Source: Myrmaecium sp. VS I D KN 1
Taxonomy: Eukaryota; Ascomycota; Dothideomycetes; Valsariales; Valsariaceae
Length of the DNA stretch: 64,000 nucleotides
Reading direction: 5' to 3'
Assembly: GCA_019775845.1 (NCBI GenBank)
Contig: JADQAV010000017.1
Span: 558,001-622,000, forward strand
Part shown: one piece after another, positions 1-11,028 of the stretch
Layout of the letters: each line of letters begins with the position of its first letter
Numbering within the stretch: position 1 is the first letter of the stretch
Notes under the pieces: model-generated
Seen by the model: only the letters and a program-made list of their open reading frames with translations
Told to the model about the DNA's origin: nothing
Database searches by the model: none
Made by a program: the position numbers and the translations under genes

Positions 1-1151
1 CTTCATCCTGGGGAAAGGGGGAGAGAGAAGAGAGAGGTAGCTACGCCATGTGTGTTTTTCCACTTCTTTTCTTCTTTTATTGGGAAGTGGGATGCTTGAG
101 TTGTTGTATACCGGCCGCCGCTGCTACTTCCTCGATATGCATCTTCGCTGTAGTATTATTTGCTTTGCGGATAGATTTTTTCCTTTTATCTTCGTCCTTT
201 CTGTTAACTTCTTCCTTTGGCATCTTCTGACCGAGTTCCTTTGCACTTTTCTCCCTTTCCCAGTACTATCACCGAATGTATACCTAATTGTTTGTTCACC
301 CCCATGGCGACTACTGTACTGGTACTCGATTGCTCCGCGTATGTTATTCTAACCGCTACTGCTATTACTGCGACTTATACTGTATGTATGGCATAGAGGG
401 ATCGTTATTTGTGGGCAGAATATATTGACGAATAGTACGCTATATTATTGCAAGGCATTATGATGGCATGGCCGGCTACATGCATGCATGCATGCAGCAG
501 GCACGTTTCTGTGCATCTTCCCTCGTGCACCGAGCGGTTGCCTGCGTCTCGGTTGTCAAGGACGTCCGTTCGTTCATTCGTTCGCCGGTTCGTTCGCTCG
601 CTCGTTCGCGCCTTCCTTGCTGCCTTGCCGGACAACGACGCTCGAGCATCGACTGCCTGCCTGCCTGCCTGACCGCAACACCAACGACAACCGACTGACT
701 GACATCCTTCTTCTCCAGCTTCACACACATACTACACACATACACACACATACACCGTTGCACTGGACTTGGTACCACGCTGCTGACGGAGAAAAAAAGC
801 ATGATCATATCACCAACAGAACTTTTTACTTCTCTTTTCTCATCTTCTGTTTCTGCTTCTGCTTCGGCCTCCACCGCTGCTGCTTGCTGGTCGACGTGAA
901 GGAGAGCTACTACTACTACTACTACTACTACTAACTTGACGATCGCGCGCGTGCGTGTTCGATCAAGCACCTGACCGGAACGGACAGACCGTTTCACTGG
1001 CAGCTTCGCTGCCCGTTTCCCGGATTTTTCTCTCTTCATTTGGCTTACGAGATCCTTTCTTCTCGTTCCGTATCCGGCTTGCTTCTTCTTCTTCTTCTTT
1101 CCTTTTTTTCCCAGTCAGATATTCACTCCAACTCCCTCTCCGTACATCATC
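1..1151. other. Intergenic, simple-sequence-rich upstream region
   Basis: No gene is supported here. It holds several short simple repeats: TGCA units near 480-497, TTCG/CTCG units near 565-610, TGCC units near 652-671, a CA-rich tract near 720-752 and CTA units at about 907-933. The last 100 bases before position 1152 are pyrimidine-rich (TTC/CTT runs), as is common just upstream of fungal start codons. It presumably contains the promoter and 5' leader of the C78 peptidase gene. Open frames here read as repeat translations with no domain. Confidence 0.6.
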
Positions 1152-2743
1152 ATGGCTCGGGAGATTCTCAAATGTCCGATGTGCGCGTTCGCCGTGTCGG
1201 ACGCGCGGGCGTACGATCTGCAACTTCACTTCGAACAGGAGCACACGGACGACTCGCCATTCAAGATCATCGAGCCGGTTGGGGAGGCTGCTCGCGGAGG
1301 AAAGAAGGAGGAGGAGGAGGAGGAGGAGGAGGAGGAGGAGGAGGAGAACGATTCGCGAGCGTCGCCGCTGCGGGAAGGCCCGGCTGATCCGGTCCAGGTC
1401 GATTGGGTGCACTGTCCTGAGGCGGAGTGCGATGAGATGATCGCTCTGGAGGACTTCAATGAGCACCTGAACTTCCATGAGCTGGAGAAGACGACGTTGG
1501 ATGAGGATGGCCCGCGTCGGGGGAGGATGCGGACTTACGGTCCGGAGTCGTCATCGGAGACACTGGTACCGGCTCATGGGGCGTCGCGGAAACGCCGACA
1601 CGTCCGGCGCCATCGTGATGATAGCGACGAGCACAGCGGCAAGTCGGGACTGCGTCGCTATGTGTCGACCAAGACTCGACATGGTAGGAAGACGGACGGT
1701 GTGCGGCAGGGTGTAAGCGGAGTTTCTTGAGCTGCCGGTGTTGCTCTGCTAACCGCTCAAATCAGACAGCTGAGCTCGGTCCCTATGCGTGGGAAGAGCA
1801 GATGCCGGCCTGGTTATACAAGAAGCTGCTTGACGGCCCGCGGGTCACGACCATCAATAAGATCGGCAGTGGTGGCCAGTTGGTCAGGGAGGAGGTTGTG
1901 GAGAACGAAACACATGGAGTCATCGAAGTCCTTGCCCAGCTGTCTGTTGCCGACAGAGATGTCGTCGAGGCGTATTACTGTCATCCTTGCGTAACTCACA
2001 TCATCAAGATGCCGAACGAAGGAGGGTTCTGCGGCTACAGGAATATACAAATGCTCATCTCTCACCTCACTCACGCGAAGGCCCCAGGCCACGAGAAATT
2101 TCCTGGACGAACGCCCGGCATCCTGAAGATACAGGACGATATCGAGCAGGCATGGGACATGGGAATCGCGGAGATCTGCAGGGCTCAAACAGGCGGGATT
2201 AGAGGTACTCGAAAATACATCGGCACGTCTGAGGTAGAAAAGCAGCTATGTTCGTTCTATTGTGGTTTCTGCTCGCTTACGCTCCTCTAGGCTCAGACGT
2301 TCTTTCGGTTCCACGGGATTGATACAAAGGTCTTCATCATGAGTGATGATAAGGAAGGGACGGTTCCCTTTTTACATGCCTACGAGAAACTCTTCCGAGC
2401 AGTGGAGAACTACTTCGAACAGAGTGCCGTCAGTCACAAGATCAAAGACTCGAACGTGGTTGGGACCCACCTGCCGCCGATATACCTTCAGCAACCGGGC
2501 CATTCGGTCACCATCGTCGGCTTCGAACGGAGGAAAGATGGCTCCCGTAATCTCGTGATCCTGGATCCCTTCTTCAAGACGTCGCCGGCCATGGCCAGGT
2601 TACTGGGCCGAAAGGACATCAAGACCTCGCGGCCGGGCGTCATGCAAGGATATCGACGGGGCGTTCGACAACTCAAGAAGCATGAGGGCTTTGAACTACT
2701 CATGTTGACTGCCCCTGTTCAGGAGGATTCGATGCAGAGCTGA
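1152..2743 (+). CDS. ZUFSP/ZUP1-like C78 cysteine peptidase (deubiquitinase)
   Basis: Three exons, 1152-1712, 1766-2233 and 2291-2743, join in phase and give about 493 aa. Introns start GTAAGC and GTAGAA and end CAG and TAG. The N-terminus has a C2H2-type finger (CPMC...H...H, residues about 9-31) and a second one (CPEAEC...HLNFH). Between them is a run of about 13 Glu encoded by GAG repeats. The C-terminal half is a peptidase C78 domain: Cys276 in EGGFCGYRN, His414 in PGHSVTIVGFE and Asp435 in LVILDP. Family members (human ZUFSP/ZUP1, S. pombe Mug105) are ubiquitin-chain peptidases, the human one K63-selective and linked to genome stability. All catalytic residues are present, so it should be active. 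The acidic run is the odd feature. A possible alternative C-terminus lies downstream. Confidence 0.88.
1308..1347 (+). repeat. GAG trinucleotide run (poly-Glu) in the C78 peptidase exon 1
   Basis: About 13 GAG/GAA codons in a row sit between the two zinc fingers. They are in frame, so length changes would alter only the acidic linker. Confidence 0.85.
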
Positions 2744-2754
2744 CGCGCCTTCAG

Positions 2755-3415
2755 GTTCTCCGCACCACAACCGATCTTCCCGGTCTGGGCGGTATGAATC
2801 ACATCCACCCCTCACTCCCTCTTCTCCCCAACGCCCTACACATATCTTCATCTACATTCTTACCTCCCCACGTCCACTTGTGCGTGATTCGAGGCTAAAC
2901 CATGCCCTCCGTGGGGAGTTTCTTCTTCTCCTTAGGTCCTCTCCAACTACCCCGACGTCCCCTACGTCTACGTCTTCTTCCGCGTGCTGACGGCCAGCTG
3001 GGTCTGCGTCCCCGCCCACGACTTCCTCCCCTCCTTCCCTTGGTTCGCGTACGGGGCGCTCTTCGTCACCGCCGCCGGCGGCTTCGCCCGCAGCGCCACC
3101 TCCCTCCTCTTCTTCGGCCAGCCCCGCCTCCGCAACGGCATCGGCTTCGTCTGGCTCGATGCGCCCGATGGCGCCGAGAACGAGGGCAGCGACGACGATG
3201 CTGCTGCTGCTGCCGCGGCTGCTGCTGCCGCTGACTCTCGCACCCGCCAACAGGTCGCGTTCTTTGGCTGCCCTGCCCTCACTGAGGATGAGATGCGGCA
3301 GGTTGAGTTTTGGCAGGGCTGTGGCCGGCGCACGTGCACGTTCGGCTGCGGTAAGCACTTTGTCGGCCGGCTGGGACGGGGCGAGTGGGAGGCGGCTAAG
3401 CGGCTGTTCCTGTAG
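2755..3415 (+). CDS. Hypothetical 3' ORF without its own ATG
   Basis: Two segments, 2755-2791 and 2936-3415, join in phase across an intron that begins GTATGA and ends CCTTAG, with GCTAAAC as a possible branch site. The result reads FSAPQPIFPVWAV and runs about 170 aa to a stop at 3413-3415. Codon use is strongly C-ending, like the neighbouring genes. It has hydrophobic stretches, a run of about 11 Ala coded by GCT/GCC/GCG, and a Cys-containing end (GCGRRTCTFGCG). No ATG opens this frame. A CTGAC branch site and CAG acceptor sit just before 2755, so it may be reached by splicing from the peptidase gene. A donor at 2704 (GTTGAC, weak) would keep the frame and swap the last peptidase residues for this tail. 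I recognise no family. It could also be a separate gene with an unseen first exon. Confidence 0.4.
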
Positions 3416-4139
3416 TAGCGTGCGTGGATCGGTGGTGATAGGGGGGAGGATGTGCGTTTCCCGTTTTTGTCTTTGTTCCCTTGATTGCGTGCTTCTGGCG
3501 TACGCTATATCTTTCTATTATTTCATCATTTCTGTTTACTTCCTCGTTCAGCGTGGAGCGTTTGGGAGCATTGTCTGTGGGAAGGACATGGATGGCATGT
3601 TGATTTGGCTTTCATTCAGTCGCTTTTTTGGTTTTCATTATTTTTATGGTTGATATAGAAGGCTCGTTATTCTTCTTCCGTCCGCCAATTTTCCTGATTG
3701 ATCAGCCTTGAGACCTGATGGAGCATCGTCGTGAGTTGAGCATGGTGGAGGGTTTGGGTATTTGACCTGATAGATATGTGTTATGTGAGTGGCTGGGTAA
3801 AGACGGGTCAAGGTAGCTCAACGGACGAGAGTCCTTCGCTTGTTCCGTGAGAGCATCTGATTTCGGGGAGGGCAAAAACAGATAATTGGTTTTTCTCTTC
3901 TTCAGGCTACGCTTGTTATCACCAGAGGCGCTCCTTTCCCCACGGAGCCCCAACTCCACGCACCCCAACATGACACCCACACCTTCGAATTACATGACAA
4001 CCGTGCCAATTGAATCTATTCGTGCTGATCGTTTTCCCATAACCGCCGTTTCCTTTTTTCCCACGGAGGGAGAGCCTCACCCACCGTCCGATATCCTCTC
4101 ACCCCCCTTATGCCTTTTGTTTCCGGTATGCGAGCAAGC
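3416..4139. other. Convergent intergenic region
   Basis: 3' flank of the hypothetical ORF and of SND3. It is T-rich at 3460-3680. No gene is seen. One stretch near 3808-3818 resembles a tRNA A box but no B box follows. Confidence 0.6.
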
Positions 4140-5113
4140 TTACTCCTCCTTGGCGCCGCCGCGGCCGGCGCGCTCGGCAGCCTCGACGCTCTTCTTGTCG
4201 GTCTTGACCTCGCCGCCCTGGAGGGCGCCCATGAGGCCGCCGGCGGGCTTCTTCCAGGGCCGCTTGAGGTCGCCGGCGGCGGGGTGGCCGAGCAGGTGGA
4301 TCTTGACGAGGTTGGCCTCGAAGGCGCCCTTGAGCGGGAGGATGGACTGGATGAGGAGGGGGTTGGTGTAGCGGAAGTAGAGGTGCATGACGGCCATCAT
4401 GCCCAGGCCCATCAGCTGGGAGCGGAAGGCCTGGCGGACCTGCGCCAGGTCGTAGGCGTGCACCGTCGTCGTCACCGCTTTCGGCTCCTCCTGCGAGCCC
4501 AGCGGGGCCGGCTCGACGTACTTGAGGACCGTCATGTCTGTTGCGTGTTTTGCGCGCGCGCGCGACGGGGGTTAGCTGGTGGGGTTCTGTGGGTTTGGGG
4601 TGGTGGTGCTCCTTCTTCTTCGGTGACGACGTACCCTTCTTCTTGTTGATCTGCTGCTGGACGTAGAGGTAGATACCGGCGATGATCAGGTTGCTGAGCA
4701 GGTACAGGCCCCGGATCGCGTTCAGCACCATCGGGTCGTCGAAGGGAATTTTCTTGGACGCCTGCATCATGAACAGGATGATGACCAGGTTGGTGCTGTT
4801 TTTTGGGTTCGGTCAGCGAGAGTGAAAACGCGCATGATGAGCCTCGAATTCTTGCTGCTTCTCCCTTTCTTTCTTGTCTTCGCGGTTGGAGGACGGGTAA
4901 TGTGAGTAGCTGGCCAGAGATCTAGCTGGCCGATAGCTCACTACCGGTCTCTTGCCGCTCAGGATACAAGAAGAACATCTTTCTTCCGTGCGCAAAGCAG
5001 CCGGCGACGGGCGCGACGCTGAGGAGGGTAGAAGAGGAAAGAGGAACGGAACTTTGGGGGAATGTGCGGGAAGATGGGAGCTTGCGTGCTTACACTTGCG
5101 GACTGAGCGCCAT
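4140..5113 (-). CDS. SND3: SND3/PHO88 ER-targeting membrane protein
   Basis: Exons on the minus strand are 5113-5094, 4795-4635 and 4537-4140. They join to MALSPQVTNLVIILFMMQ and on to 192 aa, close to the length of yeast Pho88. The motifs IPFDDPMVLNAIRG, LKYVEPAPLGS and PLKGAFEANLVKIH match that family strongly. The first coding exon is only 20 nt and the intron after it is about 300 nt. Two hydrophobic segments lie near residues 8-16 and 33-50, and a third in LMGLGMMAVMHLYF. The yeast protein was first named for phosphate transport and is now known as Snd3, a subunit of the SRP-independent route that inserts membrane proteins into the ER. The C-terminus is charged (KTDKKSVEAAERAG) and probably cytosolic. 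The intron donors are GTAAGC and GTACGT. Confidence 0.93.
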
Positions 5114-5943
5114 CGTGTCAGATTGTGAAGGCGGACGAAAGACGGTTTGCCGGTGACGAGAAGGAGGGTTGTGGGGAAGGGGGATGAAGAAGAGGACGGA
5201 GTTGGGGAGGATGTCGTCGTGGTGGTGGTTAAAGGACACAGTTCGCTTGGGGGTTTGCTTCGGGGTTGCAAAAGTGGCGGGGAGCGGAAGCCGGTAGGTC
5301 GGCCGGCGGATCGTCAATAAAGACCCTTCTCGGCTTGTCACTCTCCCGCGGCCGTTCTACTTATCTATCACCGTCACAATCACCACGGAGGGCTCACAGT
5401 TCATTGTTGACTGGCGCGGCCTCACATGTGTTATCCAGCCCTTATTCAAAGTCATCTCGCTACAGATATGATTGTAAATCCCTTGGGACACGGCCCTGCG
5501 CCTGCGCTTTAGGAAGAGTGCGAGCAAACTGGCATGTCCATGTCAAACATATGCCATCAGTGTCTCCAGTGTTGCGGTGCCATCTCAGTTAGGAATCTGT
5601 CTTCACCTCGTGCAGTGATTTCCCCTCTCCCAGATGTGGTCCAGGCTGCCACATATTGCAAATCACTTCATTCCATTAGATGGCCCAGATTCAGATGAGA
5701 GTGTTGGTTGAAATGAGTTTCATGGTTTCGATTGCCATTCGATTGTAGGCGGGAAGAATCCTCTGTATTTTTATCCCTCCTGTCCAAAGCAAGCGGACGC
5801 CGTAGCCATGGGAACACGGCCTGAGATAGCAGCATGCAACGACCATAAACATCCAGCTTCGTTTTTCCCACAGCCTATGACCTTACTCCCAATCCCTCAT
5901 TTTTGGCGGTTGACCAACGCATCTCCATCCCCGGGGTAACTCA
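5114..5943. other. Intergenic: SND3 upstream and eL33 downstream region
   Basis: No coding region is supported. The first part (5114-5350) should hold the SND3 leader and promoter. The rest is the 3' flank of the ribosomal protein gene. Confidence 0.6.
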
Positions 5944-6715
5944 TTATATCGAAGAAGGGTAAAGCATGATGCGGACGGTAGCACCGAAGGACTTGGGGGG
6001 GAGGTTGTTGCGGAACTGAGCCCTCACGACACCGGAGTTGCCTGGCGAAACACGTTAGCCTTTTAGCCCTGGTTGAGTGTGCTGCAGTGATTATTTACCG
6101 TGGGGACGGGTGACCTTGCCCCAGATAACCCGGATCTTGGAGCCGCGGACCTCCTTGTGCGCGCGGTAGACGAAAGCGACCTTCTTGCCCTGGTAGAAAG
6201 TGGCGGCCTTGGAGTCGTCGACACTACAATCCGCTATCAGCCCTTGCCCGTCGCTGTCACATATTTAGCAGTGTACATACCCCTCGATCTTGATGAGAGA
6301 GGTGTTAGGGTTGGTGTTCCTCTTGCCCCTCTGGTAGCTCAAGTGGCGGCCCTGCACAGTGTACAGTTAGCATGACTCTTCTCTGGTGTCGCTGTGATAT
6401 GCTCGTGATGGAGGGCTCGGTAAAGACGTTGTCGGTCGGATAGGGCTCGATTGTCGCAATGTGTGAACGAGTCCGTTTATTCGATCCACCATGTTGTCCC
6501 ATCCGTGCGAAATCCTCCATGCTGACCCGGGGCGACCTTATCGATGTAGTGATGCGGGAGAGAGATTGAACTTGCCTTAACGTAGACTGCGAGGATAGAA
6601 GTTAGCAAGTTATCCAATACGGCGTGGAGAAGGATTGAGTAGCCGGGAACGGTGGCTAGGGAACAGCGAGAATAGGTGCGGTTGACATACGGCGGTGACC
6701 CTGTTCCGAAGGCAT
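5944..6715 (-). CDS. RPL33: 60S ribosomal protein eL33 (L35Ae)
   Basis: Five exons on the minus strand: 6715-6691, 6586-6576, 6351-6281, 6223-6099 and 6041-5944. They join exactly to 109 aa beginning [12 protein letters not shown] and ending [10 protein letters not shown], the eL33 family length. [20 protein letters not shown] and [16 protein letters not shown] are hallmark segments. The protein sits on the large subunit. Two features are unusual. Exon 2 is only 11 nt (coding the end of Leu plus Tyr-Val-Lys), and the intron after it starts GCAAGT rather than GT, a GC-AG intron. The other donors are GTATGT (twice) and GTAAAT. Without the 11-nt exon the frame is lost, so the family alignment confirms it. 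Confidence 0.95.
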
Positions 6716-8979
6716 CTTGAAATATTCCTACTCTCCGAGAATGGGATTTATCGTGTCGGGGGAGGAGATGTTGTCGCTGGTCGTCGTGAAGTCGTCGTCC
6801 TTTGGTGCGTCGGTGAGAATATTCAAAGTCGAAGTGCGAGCGAGGCCCTCGCTTACTGGCGCCAAGCGATCAAGCCAACCACTTACGATCGCGCCCCGTC
6901 CACCACCTCACCTTCCTGTACAACTCCGTCCAGAACTTACACAAGAAAGTCGACGTTATCTTGATTGCTGCCGCCATGATCCTAATTTTTTTTTCTAAGA
7001 GAAGCGTCGCAACATATGGTACGTACAGTACATATTGGGCCGCTTGTCCGGCTGTTTGCGCGGAGCAGCTCCTGATAACCTGGTACTTAACCGACCTGCG
7101 CGCTCAACCCACGCGAACGTCATGAGACTATGGCAACAGGAAGGCTGAACAAACGTTGCTCGTGGCAGCCCGGACTGGCGTATTCCCGTATAGTTGATGT
7201 GCCTCGGTACAGGTGACCTCTGATTGTCGCAAATACCTACATGTTCGCAGGCGGTCAATTCGACAGCGTCAAAGTGGAAACACGCAGCTATATCATCCAG
7301 AACAACGAGTACGGCCCTTATGCTGTATGAGTAGACACCGCTCGCTGTTACAAGTCTGACCCCGACTGTGCTGGACCTTTTGAAATAAGGGAACAATGTG
7401 ACAAACTCGAATTCGGTCGGCTGCTTCACCCTAGAAGGGAGCGGACAAAACCATTATTTCGTACTGCAGGCGATTTCGATAAAGTGGGGGATAACCGCCA
7501 CCTATCGCCGACAGCACTCCCCCAGCAGAGGGCGCTGGGATGTTGGTGAAGAGGATTGTCATCTTCCAAGACCTGCCTGGGTTACATCTTCACATGGGGA
7601 AGCCGACCAGGGCTGTTTCTTCAAAAGAGAAGTGACCGCCACGGCCTGTCCGGTCTTCGGAGCAAAAGCGTGGACGGGACAGCAGCGCCGCATAGATGTG
7701 GTGCAAGAGTGGCAGGCAAGGTGGAGAAGGGCGATGGGCAGGGCGGGGGCTTGTCGCACGGCGGGAACGGCTGTCGGTGTAAAGGCCGACCGGACGGCCC
7801 GCAGACTTGCTGGACACGTTCCGCCACATCCGCCAGCTTGACGGAGATGCGAAGTCACGTTCGTGGATTTCACCATTTCCAACCAGATGCGCCCGATACG
7901 GTGCCGGCGTCCGTGTGGTGGATGGCACGGGTCCCGGTGCGTCCGCAGGCTGGGTGGGCAAGGCTGGAGGATGGGCAGCGGGACTGGCGGGCAGATGACG
8001 ACGGCGGGAAGGCAGCGAGAGAAAAATGGTTGAGCAGCAGAGCTTGCCATGGCGGTCGAGGTGGGGGCGGCGGTCGTCGGCGTTTGGCTCCTAGAACCGG
8101 AGATCAATCGTCCACCTACCGGAGATTGGAGGCATCCGTCCTGTCGTGGTCTCCGGGCTGTGATGTGGTTACAAATAAGAAGCGTCCAGCTGCTGTTGTC
8201 GTTGTTCTACGGCCTCCATCCATCGACCATCGCGGCGACTACAGAAGGTCGTACTTTACCATTCGAGTACCTTGAAGTAGTCATCCGTGAGATCTTGAGT
8301 TTCACTCCCTGTATATACGGTCCGCCCGGGAGGAGAGAGCCGATCGCATCTCCAGTTCAGCGCTTCAATTTGCTTCCATTGCTTCCATTAGTGGATTAAT
8401 GTACGTATGTAGGTACCAGGTCCGTAGTCAACGTTATCTTTTCCATCGTTCTGTCGTGGTGTTGGCGGCGGTCGTTGGCTGGCTTCCTCGCCTTATTAAT
8501 CAGGTCAAGCTGCCCACCACCCACCAGCCCTGGTCCATCCATGCCCGCCGTCATCTCGGACTTTGCTGGCCTTTGCGAACGAACCCCCGAACGCCCCCCC
8601 TCCCACTTCCCTCTCCTCTCCTCTTCTGCCCCTCCTCTCCTCTGCCCTGCCCGCCCCCCCCCCCATCCATTAGATTTTTGCCTTCCGCACACGGACGTCA
8701 TACAGGCGCCAGTCACCCCGTCACCTCCATTTGCAATTGCTCCGCCCGCCGGGCAACGATACTGCTGGATTAATCCGATAGAAACCCCACTACACCTCAA
8801 CCACCCCCCTCCTCCCCCCTCCAAGTGCGGCCCACCACCACATCCTTTACAAGCTTCACCCACTCTCTGCCACATTTCCACCATCCTCCTCCCTCCTGCG
8901 CCATTTGCATCTGATAACCTTTCCTGAACACCTCTCCACCTCCATCCATTCTCGCTTCCGTCAGACATCATCCAGAGCC
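6716..8979. other. Long divergent intergenic region (2.3 kb)
   Basis: It lies between the start codons of eL33 (leftward) and glucose-6-phosphate dehydrogenase (rightward), so it holds both promoters. Several open frames occur, for example at 7559-8107 and 7556-8275, but they overlap on both strands, match no family and lack coherent codon bias. The last 500 bases are C/T-rich with long C runs near 8590-8665, as expected for a fungal promoter and leader. Confidence 0.6.
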
Positions 8980-11028
8980 ATGGCAGACACTCTCATCCAG
9001 CACCAAGATGAGCCCAACGCCGGGTAAGTGACAGCTATCTGAAGCTTTTGGTGGCCCCTCTGCGTCCGTGGAAGCCGCCGGAAATGCATTCGATATGTGG
9101 GACACCCATGTCCAGAGCAGTTGTTCGTTAGATGCGGTCACCATCCCGCGCGGCATCGTTGGGACCACGTTGATGCTGGCCTGAGGTCATCGATCTGTTT
9201 GCTAACCTGCGGACCATGCTGGCAGTACCATTGAGTTGAAGGAGAACACCGTCATCGTCGTGCTCGGTGCGTCCGGTGATCTGGCAAAGAAGAAGACGGT
9301 AAGCTCTCACTGCTGGTCGCCTTGTGCGTGCGTGCTAACGTCAACTTCAGTTTCCCGCGCTCTTCGGCCTGGTAAGTCTTGCTGCCTTTCGGCGACGCCT
9401 GGTGCTTCCCTAACCAATTCGACAGCACAGGAACAACTTCCTCCCCAAAGATGTCAAGATCGTCGGATATGCGCGGACGAAGATGGACCACGAGGAGTAC
9501 CTCAGGCGTGTGAAGTCATACATCAAGACCCCGACAAAGGAGCTGGAGCAGCAATTGGAGGAGTTCTGCGGAATGTGCACATATATCGCCGGTCAATATG
9601 ACCAGGATGACTCCTTTATCAACCTGCGGAAGCACCTCGAGGAGCTGGAGAAGGGTCAGAAGGAGACTAACCGCGTCTTCTACATGGCTCTTCCCCCCAG
9701 CGTCTTCATCACCGTCTCCCAGCACCTCAAGAAGAACGTCTACCCCAAGTCTGGCATTGCTAGGATCATCGTAAGTAGCACGGTTCTCCGCCTGCATTTT
9801 TCAGATCCTGACCTCCCCTGCAGGTCGAGAAGCCGTTTGGCAAGGACCTTCCCAGCTCTAGAGAGCTCCAGAGAGCGCTTGCGCCGGACTGGAAGGAGGA
9901 GGAAATCTTCCGTATCGACCACTACTTGGGCAAGGAGATGGTGAAGAACATTCTCATTCTGAGATTCGGTAACGAATTCTTCGGCGCGACCTGGAACAGG
10001 AACCACATCGACAACGTTCAAATCTCCTTCAAGGAGCCGTTCGGCACTGAGGGCCGTGGCGGTTACTTCGATGAGTTTGGCATCATCCGCGACGTCATGC
10101 AGAACCGTATGTGTATCGTGATGCACTCGTTGCATGCCCCAGCTAACGCTCTTTACAGACTTGCTTCAGGTGCTCACGCTCCTGACTATGGAGAGGCCCA
10201 TCTCGTTCTCCGCCGAAGATATCCGTGATGAGAAGGTAGGCCCATATATGCTCCGTCGACTCCAACATCGCTAACCGCATCGAAGGTCCGTGTGCTTCGT
10301 GCCATGCCCAGCATTGAGCCCAAGAACGTCATCATTGGCCAGTACGGAAAGTCGCTGGACGGCACCAAGCCTGGCTACAAGGAGGATGAGACTGTGCCCA
10401 AGGACTCGCGCTGCCCGACTTTCGCTTCCATGGTCGCCTACATCAAGAACGAGCGGTGGGACGGTGTGCCCTTCATCCTCAAGGCCGGTAAGGCCCTGAA
10501 CGAGCAGAAGACCGAGGTCCGCATTCAGTTCAAGGATGTCACCTCCGGCATTTTCAAGGACATTCCTCGTAACGAGCTGGTCATCCGTGTCCAGCCCAAC
10601 GAGAGTGTCTACATCAAGATGAACTCGAAGCTCCCCGGTTTGAGCATGCAGACCGTCGTCACCGAGCTCGACCTGACCTACCGCCGCCGCTTCTCCGACC
10701 TGAAGATCCCCGAGGCTTACGAGTCGCTGATCTTGGATGCCCTGAAGGGCGACCACTCCAACTTCGTCCGTGACGATGAACTCGATGCCAGCTGGAGAAT
10801 CTTCACCCCTCTCCTGCACTACCTGGACGACAACAAGGAAATCATTCCCATGGAGTACCCTTACGGTATGTTATGATTACGAAGAAAATTGAAGGGGTCG
10901 TGACTAACGAATTTCTAGGATCCCGTGGTCCCGCTGTTTTGGACGACTTCACTGCGTCCTACGGCTACAAATTCAGCGACGCTGCCGGCTACCAGTGGCC
11001 CGGCGCCGGCGAGGGCAACAAGCTCTAA
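8980..11028 (+). CDS. gsdA: Glucose-6-phosphate 1-dehydrogenase
   Basis: Eight exons: 8980-9023, 9226-9298, 9351-9371, 9426-9770, 9824-10106, 10159-10235, 10286-10865 and 10919-11028. They join in phase to 510 aa from MADTLIQHQ to EGNKL. It oxidises glucose 6-phosphate to 6-phosphogluconolactone, making NADPH in the cytosol as the first step of the oxidative pentose phosphate pathway. The NADP-binding motif GASGDLAKK is at about residues 29-37, EKPFGKD follows at about 163-169, and the active-site motif RIDHYLGKE has its His at about 194. Exon 3 codes only seven residues (FPALFGL). Donors are GTAAGT/GTAAGC/GTATGT/GTAGGC. Similarity to Aspergillus gsdA is very high by eye, especially in the last third. 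Confidence 0.96.

Noticed and set aside
3800-3860. tRNA-like stretch (GGTAGCTCAACGG)
   Set aside because: It fits an A box, but there is no GGTTCGA B box within reach and no cloverleaf closes.
7556-8275. Possible gene in the eL33-gsdA spacer
   Set aside because: Two long frames overlap on opposite strands, no domain is seen, and no splice signals extend either.
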